In this document: in pieces, positions 1 to 8,210 of the stretch | Layout: every line of letters starts with the position of its first letter | How positions within the stretch are numbered: position 1 is the stretch's first letter | Assembly (NCBI GenBank): GCA_964604675.1 | Contig: CAZSAT010000137.1 | Location: 1 to 17,919, forward strand | Length of the DNA stretch: 17,919 nt | From: CAZSAT01 sp964604675 | Lineage (GTDB): Bacteria > Myxococcota_A > UBA796 > CAJQPC01 | Reading direction: 5' to 3' | The notes under the pieces: generated by a model | Databases searched by the model: none | Seen by the model: the letters and a program-made list of their open reading frames with translations, nothing else | Told to the model about the DNA's origin: nothing | Program-made: the position numbers and the translations under genes

Positions 1-914
1 GGCTCCGGCAGGTCGGGCACGGTGGCCTGGAACACGCTGTCGGGTGCGTAGTACCAGGTCACCACCTGGTGCGTCTGCCACGCGGACCAGGCGAGTGCGA
101 CCGCCACCACCCAGCGGCGCTCGCTGGACCCCACCAGCACCGCGAGGGTGACGGCGCCCAGCAGCGCGTGGCGCGTGCCGTAGTCGTCGAAGCAGGAGCC
201 CACGACGTGGACCCATGCCGTCGCGGCCAGCAGGGGGAGGCTTCGTCGTCGCACGCTGGCGGCCACCAGCAGCAGGCCCCAGGGGGTGCCGAGCGCACCG
301 AGGAAGTCGGGGAGCTGCAGGTTCACGGGCAACGCCGTGGCGAGGGGTGTGAGCGCGGGAGCGCTGTCCAGGAGCGGCCAGCCCGCGAGCGCGCCGACCG
401 CGCCGACCGCGACCCGCCACCCACCCAGGCAGGCCACCGCCGGCGCCAGGAGCGCGAGCTCGAGACGGTTCGCCGCGCCCAGGGCGAAGAGGGCGGCGCC
501 CCACCACCCCCCCACCGCGGCGCCCACCACGGTGAGCGCCAGGGGGATGGCCACGTGGTACGCGTTGGCCGACCAGAACACCAGCGTGGGGCTCAGGGCG
601 AGGAGCAGCCCGGTGGCGAGGCGCCCGCGCCGGGCGAGGGTGGCCCCGGCGACCGCGGTGACCACGCCCGCGGCGAGGTTCACGGCCAGCAGCGCGTCCG
701 GCGCCTCGGTGAGCCGACCGAGGCCTCGGTAGGCCCCGGCCAGCAGGGGCATGTGGCGGGTCGACGGCTCGAGCACGGCGCCCTGGAACGCGGCCAGGTA
801 GTCGGCTTCGTGGCCGTCGAACCGGTGCCGCTCCAGCGGCAGCCACGAGCAGCGGACCCACGTCGCCACGATGGCGACGAGGGTGAGCTCGGCGATGGTG
901 CGGGCAGGTCGCAT
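1..914 (-). CDS. Polytopic membrane glycosyltransferase-like protein (GT-C/PMT-like), C-terminus cut by window edge
   Basis: Reading the minus strand from ATG at 914 gives an open frame of about 304 codons that runs off the start of the window. The protein begins MRPARTIAEL with a first hydrophobic helix (about residues 8-25). A loop containing DGHEADY follows (D33, E36, D38), which resembles the acidic first extracytoplasmic loop of ArnT/PMT-type GT-C enzymes that use polyprenyl-phosphate sugars. Several further hydrophobic segments follow, rich in Ala, Leu, Val and Trp. The acceptor and sugar cannot be told. The start lies only 23 bp from the divergent cyclic-nucleotide-binding gene at 938, so its promoter must lie inside that gene's 5' end. 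No strong Shine-Dalgarno is visible. The family call is an inference from topology and the acidic loop. Confidence 0.7.
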   Translation of the reverse strand, partial: MRPARTIAELTLVAIVATWVRCSWLPLERHRFDGHEADYLAAFQGAVLEPSTRHMPLLAGAYRGLGRLTEAPDALLAVNLAAGVVTAVAGATLARRGRLATGLLLALSPTLVFWSANAYHVAIPLALTVVGAAVGGWWGAALFALGAANRLELALLAPAVACLGGWRVAVGAVGALAGWPLLDSAPALTPLATALPVNLQLPDFLGALGTPWGLLLVAASVRRRSLPLLAATAWVHVVGSCFDDYGTRHALLGAVTLAVLVGSSERRWVVAVALAWSAWQTHQVVTWYYAPDSVFQATVPDLPE

Positions 915-937
915 GGCGAGTGTGCTTTCATGCTCGC

Positions 938-2056
938 ATGCCGTCGAACGCCGAGCGCATCGCCGAGGCGCTGCAGAGCCTCCCGCTCTTCCGCACCATC
1001 ACCGCGGCCAGGATCCTCGACTCGGCGAACGCCTGGTCCGAGCGGCAGCTCGCCCGCGGCGAGGTGCTCTGGCGCGAAGGAGAGCCCGCCATCGAGCTGT
1101 GCGTCGTGCACACCGGTGCGCTGAGCATCCGGGTGAACGAGGACGAGGAGGTCGGCTTGGTGCGCGCCGGCGAGCTGGTGGGCGAAGCCGCTGCGTTCCT
1201 CCCGGGCACCGCGCGCACGGCCTCGGTCGTGGCCGCCGAGGACACGCGCCTGCTCGTGCTGCCGTCTTCCTGGCTCCGCCTCCTGCGCCACGAGCACAGC
1301 GAGGTCTACGACGCGCTCCTCCGCAGCGCGCTCCGCGTCATGGTGCGCCGGGTGCGCGCGGCCGACGCACGCATCGCACGGCTGGTCGACGGTGACCAGC
1401 CGAGCCCGTCCAGGTCCGAGCCGTCGGCCGTCGCGAAGCTGTTCCGCCGCTTCTCCGAGAGCCCCAGCGGCGACGCGCCGACGCTCGCGCCCGTGCTGCG
1501 CACGCTGCCGAGCCTCGACAGGTGCACGGATCAGCACCTCGGCCGCATCCTGACGGCGTTCACGCCGCGCCAGGTGCGCGAAGGCGAGCTGCTGTTCCTG
1601 GAGGGCGAGAAGGCGGACGGGCTCTACCTGGTCGCTCAGGGGCAGGTCGACGTCGTGCGAAACGTGGGGCGCCAGAACGCGCGCACGCTCGTCCGCCTGG
1701 GCCCCGGCGCGTTGTTCGGCACGGCGGTGGTCTCCGGTAGCAGCCGCACCGCGTCCTGCCTCGCTGCCAGCGACGGCTGGATCTTCCAGATGCGGCCGAA
1801 GGCGTTCCACGCCCTCCGGGACGAGTCGGGGCGAGCCTTCCGGGAGGCCCTGCTCTCGGCCCTCGGCCAGCAGCTGCGCGTGGCCGACGGCCTGTTGGGC
1901 GAGGTGCTCCGGGGTGAGCGCACCCCCGACCCCGTGGACCTCGATCCGAGCAAGCTGGAGCAGGCCCACCGGGCGCTCCAGGCCTACATCTCCAACCTCG
2001 GCATCGAGGACATCGTCGAGGCGGATCTCGACACCGTGGAGCCGGACGACGCGTGA
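938..2056 (+). CDS. Tandem cyclic nucleotide-binding domain protein
   Basis: A protein of 372 residues with two CRP-like cNMP-binding beta-barrels (about residues 15-135 and 188-310) and an acidic 50-residue tail, with no helix-turn-helix, kinase or membrane segment. The first phosphate-binding cassette carries the expected Gly82-Glu83 and Arg93-Thr94. The second keeps Gly261 and Arg270-Thr271 but has Thr262 where Glu normally contacts the ribose, so it may be degenerate. A GTG at 920 in frame is possible, but ATG at 938 places the start just before the usual first helix of the domain. The stop overlaps the GTG start of the next gene (GTGA), implying translational coupling to a membrane protein. 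The likely role is a cAMP/cGMP-responsive regulatory subunit; the partner is inferred from coupling only. Confidence 0.88.
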   Translation: MPSNAERIAEALQSLPLFRTITAARILDSANAWSERQLARGEVLWREGEPAIELCVVHTGALSIRVNEDEEVGLVRAGELVGEAAAFLPGTARTASVVAAEDTRLLVLPSSWLRLLRHEHSEVYDALLRSALRVMVRRVRAADARIARLVDGDQPSPSRSEPSAVAKLFRRFSESPSGDAPTLAPVLRTLPSLDRCTDQHLGRILTAFTPRQVREGELLFLEGEKADGLYLVAQGQVDVVRNVGRQNARTLVRLGPGALFGTAVVSGSSRTASCLAASDGWIFQMRPKAFHALRDESGRAFREALLSALGQQLRVADGLLGEVLRGERTPDPVDLDPSKLEQAHRALQAYISNLGIEDIVEADLDTVEPDDA

Positions 2057-3519
2057 GCCCCACCCTCGGTCGGCTCCTGGGCGGCCTGCTTCCGGTGGCC
2101 GTGCTCGGCGTGGGCCTCCGGGAGGTGCTTCCGAGCCTCACGAGTGGCCTCTGGGGGCCAGCCGATCCCTTCCTGAACGGCGACTTCAACGGCGGCTGGT
2201 GGCTCTGGTGGGCCTTCGCCCAGCCGCGTGAGCTCTCCAGCCTGCTGAGCTACCCGCACGGCGTGGCGAGCCTCGCGCCGGTCATCCCCAACCCGCTCGA
2301 CATGGCGCTCTACGCCGGGGTGTTCGGGGAGCCGAGCGTCGGGGCGTGGAACGCGGTGCAGCTCGGCCACGTCGTGGCGCTCTTGATGGCCGCCTACGCC
2401 CTCGCGCTGGTCGCCGGGGCCTCACCGCTCGCTTCGGCGAGCGCGGCGTGCCTCGTCGCCGCGAGTCCCGTGCTCCTCCACGAGGTCGCGGGGGGCCGCC
2501 CCTCGAGCCTGGTGGCCTGGCCGGGCGTGCTCTCGCTGGTGTTCCTGGTGAGGGCACGCTCCTGGCGCGACGGCGTGTTGGCCGGCGCCTTCGCCGCGCT
2601 GCAGGGGGTCGCCTACGCCTGGCACGGCCTGGCGCTCGTGGTGGTCGGTCTGCCGTTGGTGAGGAACCCGCGGGTCCTCGCGGTCGCGGTGGGCACCGGC
2701 GCTGCGCTCGTGGCCCCCTACGTCGGGTGGCTGCTCGAGGGCCTCGGCGAGGTGCCCCGGGACCGTCCGGCGGCCGGCTACACGGCGCTCCCGTTGTCGG
2801 CGTTGTGGGGGCACGACGGCGTCCCGGCCCGCTTTCGACTGCACCCGCTGATCGTGCCGGTGGCGTTGTTGGGGCTCCGAGGCGGCGGCCGCTGGTTGCT
2901 CGCGGCTGCGGTGGGGCTCGCGATCTGCGTGGGGCCGGAGCCCACGTGGGCGCTCGGCGAGTCTCTCGGCGTGGGCCCCTGGGCCTGGGTGGCGTGGCTC
3001 CTGCCCGAGGCGGCGCGTCTGCACCACCCCGTTCGGGCCACGCTGCTGGTGTTGCCCCTGTTGGCGGTCGCCCTCGCTCTGGGCCTGGATCGTTTCCGGT
3101 GGCGCCGTCTCACCGGAGGCCTGCTCGTCCTCTCCACCGCGCTGACCTGGCAGGCGATGTTCGAGGCGACCACCTTCGCGAGCTCGGCGACGATCCCTGG
3201 CGCCTCTCTGGCGGTCGAGGGTCCCGCCGTCGACCTGTTGGGCATGCGCGGACGGACTGCCCTGTCGCTGCAGACCGTGCACGGGCAGGTCCTGATGGAG
3301 CCGCTCTGGTTCCGTCGTGACCTGGACGCCTTGCAGCGCCGGGTGACGGCGGTGGCCGAAGGGGCCGCCCCCGATGCGACCCTCGCGGCCGATCTCGCTG
3401 CGGCGGGCTTCCGCACCCTGGTCGTGTACGACCGCTTCGGGGATCGTGCGGACGTGGCGGTGGCGGTGGAGCAGGCGCTCGGGCCGCCCGAGCGTCCAGG
3501 GATCTGGCGCTTGCGCTGA
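2053..3519 (+). CDS. Polytopic membrane protein of unknown function, GT-C-like
   Basis: A protein of 488 residues starting with GTG and overlapping the stop of the preceding cNMP-binding gene by 4 bp. It has roughly ten hydrophobic segments, a first extracytoplasmic loop with Asp38 and Asp44 (ADPFLNGDFNGGWW), and a soluble C-terminal stretch of about 100 residues. That stretch contains AAGFRTLVVYD and ends in GIWRLR. It resembles the minus-strand protein at 4506-6194: both have a GR..S/Q...WP/LP-type middle segment, AAGF(R/D)T(L/V)V before the C-terminus, and a final (V/I)WRL. The architecture suggests a GT-C glycosyltransferase or an oligosaccharide/lipid-handling membrane enzyme, but I do not recognise a named family and make no firm functional claim. 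It converges on the glycosyltransferase at 3538 across an 18-bp gap. Confidence 0.8.
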   Translation: MSPTLGRLLGGLLPVAVLGVGLREVLPSLTSGLWGPADPFLNGDFNGGWWLWWAFAQPRELSSLLSYPHGVASLAPVIPNPLDMALYAGVFGEPSVGAWNAVQLGHVVALLMAAYALALVAGASPLASASAACLVAASPVLLHEVAGGRPSSLVAWPGVLSLVFLVRARSWRDGVLAGAFAALQGVAYAWHGLALVVVGLPLVRNPRVLAVAVGTGAALVAPYVGWLLEGLGEVPRDRPAAGYTALPLSALWGHDGVPARFRLHPLIVPVALLGLRGGGRWLLAAAVGLAICVGPEPTWALGESLGVGPWAWVAWLLPEAARLHHPVRATLLVLPLLAVALALGLDRFRWRRLTGGLLVLSTALTWQAMFEATTFASSATIPGASLAVEGPAVDLLGMRGRTALSLQTVHGQVLMEPLWFRRDLDALQRRVTAVAEGAAPDATLAADLAAAGFRTLVVYDRFGDRADVAVAVEQALGPPERPGIWRLR

Positions 3520-3537
3520 GCGATCCGGGGCGGGTCC

Positions 3538-4509
3538 CTATCCGAGCGCGGCCACCAGCCGGTCCAGCGTGCCGTCCACCGGACGCCTGGGGGGACGGGG
3601 TCGCGTCCAGACAGCCGAGAGCGCGTCCGCCACGGAGCTCGTCAGCTTCTCGTCGCCGCGCGCGGCCATGGCCCGCTCGAGGTACGGCGCCTCGGGAAAG
3701 GCGCCACGGTCGAGGTACACCACGGGGGTCCCGGCGAGCGCCGTCTCGGCGTGGATGCCGTAGCCGGGCTTCGTGAGCACGGCGTCGGCGCCGGCGACGA
3801 GGGCCGGGTAGCTCACCCCCTCGGCGAAGCGTACGTCCGGCCGCTCGAGGCGGGGCATCGGCGCCGCCAGCACCCAGGTCACGCCGTCGAGCCGCGGCAG
3901 GCGCGCGTCGATGTCCGCGAGCCCGAGCCCGCCGAAGGAGACGAGCACGGCACGGTCCGCGACCCGCACCGCTGGGCGCGACCGGCCCAGCAGCCCCCCT
4001 TCGACCACGTGGGCGAAGCCGGTGAGGTCCGGCCCCGGCCGCAGCTGGAGCGCTCGGTGGCCGGCCTGCCAGGCGCTGAGGCGTGCGGCAGTCTCCCGCA
4101 GGGCCGGGTAGTGCCGGTAGATCCAGGGCCAGTCGAAGTTGCCGACCGCCAAGGCCGGCACGTCCGCGCGGCGCGCGGCCTCCAGCGCCGCCGGCGCGAT
4201 GTCGACGACCACCCGATCGAAGGCGCGCAGCTGGTCGCTGAGGGCGTCGACCCGCGCTTCGGTGCAGCACGAGGCGACCGCAAGGGCCGTGGCCGGGGGG
4301 TCTTCGGTGAGGCTGTCGGCCTGCACCAGGCCCACGTCGGCGCGCCAGGGAGCTCGGGCGACCCCCGGCAGGTAGTCGTCCAGCACCTCGTCGGGTGCAG
4401 CGCTGAACACCACCGGCTCGTGACCGCGAGCGAGCAAGCCCTCCGCGAGGGCCAGCTGCCGGGTGAGGTGCCCGAATCCATGGGCCGAGCAGACCAGGGC
4501 CACCCTCAT
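3538..4509 (-). CDS. GT-B fold glycosyltransferase (GT1/GT28-like)
   Basis: A protein of 323 residues. The N-terminus MRVALVCSAHGFGHLTR is the glycine/His-rich loop typical of MurG/UGT-like enzymes that act on a lipid or small-molecule acceptor. The C-terminal half has the hinge-following VLVSFGGLG (about 188-196). It also has a donor-binding segment with KPGYGIHAE (247-255) and a downstream YLDRGAFPEAPYLE (265-278), which resembles the glycosyltransferase-like domain fused to some sugar kinases. The protein is soluble and probably membrane-associated. Its ATG overlaps the TGA of the upstream membrane-protein gene (ATGA), so it is the last gene of a kinase, membrane protein, glycosyltransferase operon. 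Donor and acceptor are unknown; nucleotide-sugar use is inferred from the fold. Confidence 0.85.
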   Translation of the reverse strand: MRVALVCSAHGFGHLTRQLALAEGLLARGHEPVVFSAAPDEVLDDYLPGVARAPWRADVGLVQADSLTEDPPATALAVASCCTEARVDALSDQLRAFDRVVVDIAPAALEAARRADVPALAVGNFDWPWIYRHYPALRETAARLSAWQAGHRALQLRPGPDLTGFAHVVEGGLLGRSRPAVRVADRAVLVSFGGLGLADIDARLPRLDGVTWVLAAPMPRLERPDVRFAEGVSYPALVAGADAVLTKPGYGIHAETALAGTPVVYLDRGAFPEAPYLERAMAARGDEKLTSSVADALSAVWTRPRPPRRPVDGTLDRLVAALG

Positions 4510-6194
4510 GGTGGCGGGAGGTCCATGGCGGGCGGTGGAGGCGTGCCCGGACGCCCCGTGGTGGGGAGCCGCCAGACCGCGCCGGAGGCGTCGGAGAAGA
4601 TGGGATCACCGAGGGCCTGGGTGACCAGCCGCTCCACGGGGAGGGTCACGTCGCTGCCGGGCATCATCGCGAGCCAGCGCCAGGCGTCCTGGTCCAGCAC
4701 CACGGTGTCGAAGCCCGCCGCGCGAAGGCTGGCCAGGTCCTCTTCGAACACCGGCACGCTCATGCGCTTTCCGCGTCCGAGGGCGTAGAGCGCCATGAGC
4801 ATGGCGTTGTCCTGGACCTGTTCGCGGAAGGTCGGTGACCACGCCCAGGGCATGTGCTCGACCATGCCACCCAGCATCGGTCGGCCGTGGAAGGGCTGCC
4901 ACCGGCAGGTGAGCGGGCTGTTCAACAAGGGGAGCACGAGCAGCGCGCCCCGCTCGTCCTGGGCCTGCACGGCCTTCCAGACCGGTGGCAGCTCCTGCCG
5001 CCAGGTGTCCAGCGGGAGCTGCCCCAGTCCCCAGAGCTGTGCGAGCACACCGACCGGGAGGATCCAGGTCGCCCACGGTCGCCACCTCGCGATCCCGTCG
5101 GCCGCGAGGAGCACCAGGAACAGCCCGCCGACCCCCAGCCAGCGTCCTGGGTGCGTGAGGCGGTCGAGCAGCGGGACCGTGCGCCACAGCAGCTCGTAGG
5201 GCAGGTGCCAGAGCGTGCGGTCCTGCAGCTGGGCCGGACCGAGCGCGCACAGCAGGCAGAACGCCGCGGCCGCCGACCACAACAGGCGGCGCTGCCCCCG
5301 CCACGCGGTGACGGCGAAGCCCGCCACGAGCACCCACGGGAACCAGCCCTGGAGCTGCACGGGCTGCGCCGAGAAGAGCTGCAGGGCGTTGTCGAAGACC
5401 GGGTTCGCGGTCGCGGGGTCCAGCGGAGGGGCGGGCACCCAATCCCCCGTGAGGCGCGGCCCGAGCACCGGTGCCACGAAGGGCAGCACGCAGCCGAGCG
5501 CGATCGCGGCGGCCGCCGCCAGGTCCACCAGCACCGCCCGCCCTCGGAGGCGCAGTCCCCACAGCGCGAAGATGGGAGCGATCAGCGCCAGGAAGATCGC
5601 GTAGTACCAGTAGCCGAGGCCCGTCAGCGCAAAGCCCGCGCCGGTCATCGCGCGATCGCGCCAGCCGCCCGGGCCCTCTGCCAGGCGCAACAGCCCGGCC
5701 ACCGCGAGCGGCAGCCCGACGAGCGCCACCTGGGTCAGGCGCCCCGAGGCGATCTCGCCGAGGTGGTAGGGCAGCGCCGCCCAGGCGGCCCCTGCGGCCA
5801 GGCTGGGTCCCAGCCGACCCCAGAGCTGCCGCCCCAGGGGGAGGAAGGCGAGCAGGTTCAGGGGCAGCCAGGCCAGGTGGGACCACGAGAACCAGGCGGG
5901 CCACGCGAGTCCCCAGCTGAGCACCCAGGACACGATCATCTCGAGGCTGTTCCCGCCGTGGAGGCGGACCAGCCACGTCCCCTCGGGCCAGAGCTGCAGC
6001 GGATCGAAGCCGGGCAGCTCCCCCGCGCCGAGCCGTGCGATGAACTGGTGGTGCAGGTAGACCGCGCCCGCGTGGTCGGTGTTGTCGTAGCCAGGGACGT
6101 AGTCGCCGTAGCGCGCGAGGTCCGGACCGCCGACGGCCAGGATCAGGAGCGCGCCCACCGAGAGGGCGGCCACGGCATGGCGGAGCCGAGACAC
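4506..6194 (-). CDS. Polytopic membrane protein of unknown function, GT-C-like, paralogue of the 2053-3519 product
   Basis: A protein of 562 residues with a GTG start at 6194, nine bases after the stop of the kinase gene. It has an N-terminal helix, then a loop with acidic residues (YDNTDHAG, D37 and D40), about ten more hydrophobic segments, and a soluble C-terminal region. That region contains LRAAGFDTVVLDQDAW and ends near GAVWRLP, followed by a Pro-rich tail. It matches the plus-strand protein at 2053-3519 in order of elements and length. The acidic first loop is compatible with a GT-C glycosyltransferase, as is the coupling (ATGA overlap) to a downstream GT-B glycosyltransferase. I read it as a probable envelope glycan enzyme. 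It could also be a transporter-like protein, and no catalytic motif is definitive. Confidence 0.8.
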   Translation of the reverse strand: MSRLRHAVAALSVGALLILAVGGPDLARYGDYVPGYDNTDHAGAVYLHHQFIARLGAGELPGFDPLQLWPEGTWLVRLHGGNSLEMIVSWVLSWGLAWPAWFSWSHLAWLPLNLLAFLPLGRQLWGRLGPSLAAGAAWAALPYHLGEIASGRLTQVALVGLPLAVAGLLRLAEGPGGWRDRAMTGAGFALTGLGYWYYAIFLALIAPIFALWGLRLRGRAVLVDLAAAAAIALGCVLPFVAPVLGPRLTGDWVPAPPLDPATANPVFDNALQLFSAQPVQLQGWFPWVLVAGFAVTAWRGQRRLLWSAAAAFCLLCALGPAQLQDRTLWHLPYELLWRTVPLLDRLTHPGRWLGVGGLFLVLLAADGIARWRPWATWILPVGVLAQLWGLGQLPLDTWRQELPPVWKAVQAQDERGALLVLPLLNSPLTCRWQPFHGRPMLGGMVEHMPWAWSPTFREQVQDNAMLMALYALGRGKRMSVPVFEEDLASLRAAGFDTVVLDQDAWRWLAMMPGSDVTLPVERLVTQALGDPIFSDASGAVWRLPTTGRPGTPPPPAMDLPPP

Positions 6195-6203
6195 GGCGGG
6201 ATT

Positions 6204-7679
6204 CTACGTGGTCGTGTCGGTCTGCTGCAGCAGGTCGGCCACGTGGCCCGCGAGCACGCCGGGCCGGAAGGGCTTGCGAAGCACCGGGTAGGTGCAGCCG
6301 TCGAGGAACGCGTCGACGAGGGGATGGGGCCCACCGCCGGTCACGAAGAGGAAGCGGTGCTCGAGCTCGGGCCGCTTCGCGATGACCTGCGCGAAGAGCT
6401 CGGGTCCGGTCAACACCGGCATCACGAGATCGCAGATCACCACGCCGACGTCCGCGTGCATCAGGTGTTCCAGCGCGTCGGTGGCCGACTGGAAGGTGGT
6501 GACCACGTGGCCGTCGAGCGCCAGCTCCAGGATCCTCAGGATCGCGGGCTCGTCGTCGATCACCACGATCGGCCGGCGAGCCTCGGATCCGCTCGAGAAC
6601 GGCGGCAGCTCGAGCACGAGGCGGGTGCCCACCCCGGGCGTGGAGCTCGCTTCGAGCGAACCACCGTGCTTCTCGGCGATGCGCAGCGCGTGGGTGAGCC
6701 CGAGTCCGGCGCCCTCGCCTGCGCGCCGGGTCGAGAAGAAGGGCTCCCAGATCCGGTCCAGGTGATCGTCGGCGATCCCCACCCCGTCGTCCTCGACCTC
6801 CAGGACCGCCTGCCCGGCGCGTCCCGTGCGTGTGCGGACGGTGATCGTGCCACCTTGTGCCCCGACGGCGTGCAGGGCGTTCAGGAGCAGGTGCATCACC
6901 GCTTGACCGAGCGCCACGCGATCGCCGCGCACGAGCGGCGTGGGCGCGATCTCCTGGACCAGCGAGCAGCGCTCGTCCATCTCCGCCGACAGCATGTCGA
7001 GGGCGAAGGTGACGACCTCGTCCACCGTCACACGCTCGCTGTGGTTGGGTTGCCCGAAGGTCCGCAGATCGCTCACCACCTTCCGGATGCGCGTCACGCC
7101 GTGCTGCGCTTCCGCCACCAGCTGTTGCAGCTCTGTTGCGCGGTCGCTGCCGAGCGCCTTCGCCGCCTCCTCGATCTGCTCGCCCAGCAGGTCGAGATCC
7201 GCGGAGATCCACGCCAGGGGGTTGTTGACCTCGTGGGAGACGCCGCTCGCGACGAGCTGCAGGCCGTCGAGGCTTCCGAGGCGCCGTGCCTCGCTGGTGA
7301 GCGCCGCGCGGCGGCCCGGGTCGCTCCGCACGCAGATGAAGTGGCTGGCCAGACCGTCTTCGCCCACGATCGGGTTGATCGTGACCTCCGCCAAGAGCGG
7401 CGTTCCGTCGCGCCTCCGGCTCTGCAGCGCGCCGCGCCACACCTCGCCGGCCAACACGCGCGACCAGAGGTCTTTCCAGAACGACGGTGGGTGGGCATCC
7501 CCGCGCAAGAGCGCGCGCGGCGTGCGTCCGAGCGCTTCCTCGCGCGGGTAGCCGGTGAGCGTGGTGAACGCGTCGTTCACGTACACCAGGCGGCCCTGGT
7601 GGTCGGTGATCTCCACCGAGTCCGCCAGCGTGCTCAGAGCACGAGCCAACAGGCTGCTCGCCGTCCTTTGGTTGTCCAT
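6204..7679 (-). CDS. Hybrid sensor histidine kinase: PAS, HisKA/HATPase, receiver
   Basis: A soluble protein of 491 residues. The PAS domain spans about 10-125, including VEITDHQGRLVYVNDAFTTL. The HisKA H-box is GVSHEVNNPL with phospho-acceptor His149. HATPase_c has N-box Asn267 (LLLNALHAV), G1 DDGVGI (297-302), F-box EPFFSTR and G2 GAGLGL (323-328). The C-terminal receiver domain has the acidic pair in IDDEP (375-376), phospho-acceptor Asp417 (CDLVMP), Thr447 and Lys469, all intact. There is no transmembrane segment, so the signal is cytosolic. No separate DNA-binding response regulator lies nearby, so the output is either the internal receiver or a partner elsewhere. It is the first gene of an operon with a membrane protein and a glycosyltransferase, suggesting control of surface sugar chemistry or a linked sensory role (inference). 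A weak AGGGA lies 9 nt before the ATG. Confidence 0.95.
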   Translation of the reverse strand: MDNQRTASSLLARALSTLADSVEITDHQGRLVYVNDAFTTLTGYPREEALGRTPRALLRGDAHPPSFWKDLWSRVLAGEVWRGALQSRRRDGTPLLAEVTINPIVGEDGLASHFICVRSDPGRRAALTSEARRLGSLDGLQLVASGVSHEVNNPLAWISADLDLLGEQIEEAAKALGSDRATELQQLVAEAQHGVTRIRKVVSDLRTFGQPNHSERVTVDEVVTFALDMLSAEMDERCSLVQEIAPTPLVRGDRVALGQAVMHLLLNALHAVGAQGGTITVRTRTGRAGQAVLEVEDDGVGIADDHLDRIWEPFFSTRRAGEGAGLGLTHALRIAEKHGGSLEASSTPGVGTRLVLELPPFSSGSEARRPIVVIDDEPAILRILELALDGHVVTTFQSATDALEHLMHADVGVVICDLVMPVLTGPELFAQVIAKRPELEHRFLFVTGGGPHPLVDAFLDGCTYPVLRKPFRPGVLAGHVADLLQQTDTTT

Positions 7680-7883
7680 GTGTTTGATCCCTGACGGGAT
7701 TCTCCCTCTGTCGAGCCGCCAGGGCTACCCCACCGTGGGCTGATGAGGGACGCTGGGCCTCCCAGAGCGTGGACGCCGCCCCCCATCATGGAGAGCGGCG
7801 TCACATTGCGCGCCTTTCGGCTTTGGTCGTCTCGGCCCCCATTGGGGCACGTCTTGAAGGTACTTCGGACGTGATCGGTCTTC

Positions 7884-7903
7884 TGTCGCGGAGTGTCGCG
7901 GAG
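7884..7903. repeat. Tandem 10-bp direct repeat in the kinase/DUF493 intergenic region
   Basis: Two exact head-to-tail copies of TGTCGCGGAG, followed by TGTG, just outside the stop codon of the DUF493 gene. They lie within the 228-bp gap (7680-7907) that should carry the kinase-operon promoter. The rest of the gap holds only short GC hairpins (7753-7765 and 7835-7848) without T-runs and no clear promoter. A regulator site or simple slippage are both possible. Confidence 0.4.
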
Positions 7904-7907
7904 TGTG

Positions 7908-8177
7908 TCAGAGCAGCATCTGCACGCCGGGCAGGTCGCCCAGGACGGCGTACACGGCCCGCACTTCGTCGGCATCGTGCACCCGCGTGCGAACGCGGAC
8001 CGAGCGGAACGTGCCCTTCTTGGAGGGCTGCTGGTCCACAGCCTCCGGCGCCCGGCCGAGGGTGTTCGACACCGCCTCGCGGACGCGCTCGGCCAGGCCG
8101 TCTGCGTCGCGGCAGACCACCCGAAACGTGAAGTCGGTCGGGAAGGCGAGGAGCTCCTCGAGCGGTGGCTGCGGCAT
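7908..8177 (-). CDS. DUF493 (YbeD-like) family small protein
   Basis: A protein of 89 residues. The N-terminal LLAFPTDFTFRVVCRD, the central SKKGTFRSVRVRTRV and the terminal VYAVLGDLPGVQMLL align with E. coli YbeD (LLEFPTPFTYKVM, SSKGNYHSVSI, LYEELG). It has the usual family length and an ACT-like ferredoxin fold is expected. The family is a small cytosolic protein of unclear, probably regulatory, function; in enterobacteria it is encoded near lipoate genes, which are absent here. AAGGAGG (minus strand, 8181-8187) lies only 3 nt before the ATG. It is transcribed divergently from the TetR gene with 33 bp between starts. Confidence 0.9.
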   Translation of the reverse strand: MPQPPLEELLAFPTDFTFRVVCRDADGLAERVREAVSNTLGRAPEAVDQQPSKKGTFRSVRVRTRVHDADEVRAVYAVLGDLPGVQMLL

Positions 8178-8210
8178 GCGCCTCCTTTACCATCGGCCCC
8201 GGGAGGCGTC

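Noticed and set aside
920..937. GTG start at 920 for the cNMP-binding protein
   Set aside because: The extra six residues are not family-like and ATG 938 fits the domain start; the divergent gene's ATG also lies at 914.
3517..3540. Bidirectional terminator in the 18-bp convergent gap
   Set aside because: I could not find a real inverted repeat there.
4854..7694. Long open frame on the plus strand opposite the kinase and membrane-protein genes
   Set aside because: It is antisense to two clear genes in a GC-rich genome; the translation is Arg/Gln/Gly-rich with no domain pattern.
7753..7848. GC hairpins in the kinase/DUF493 gap as terminators
   Set aside because: Stems are about 5 bp and no T-run follows on either strand.
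8179..8208. Inverted repeat CGCCTCC/GGAGGCG between the DUF493 and TetR genes
   Set aside because: Explained by two divergent Shine-Dalgarno sequences (AAGGAGG and GGAGG) facing away from each other; not taken as an operator.
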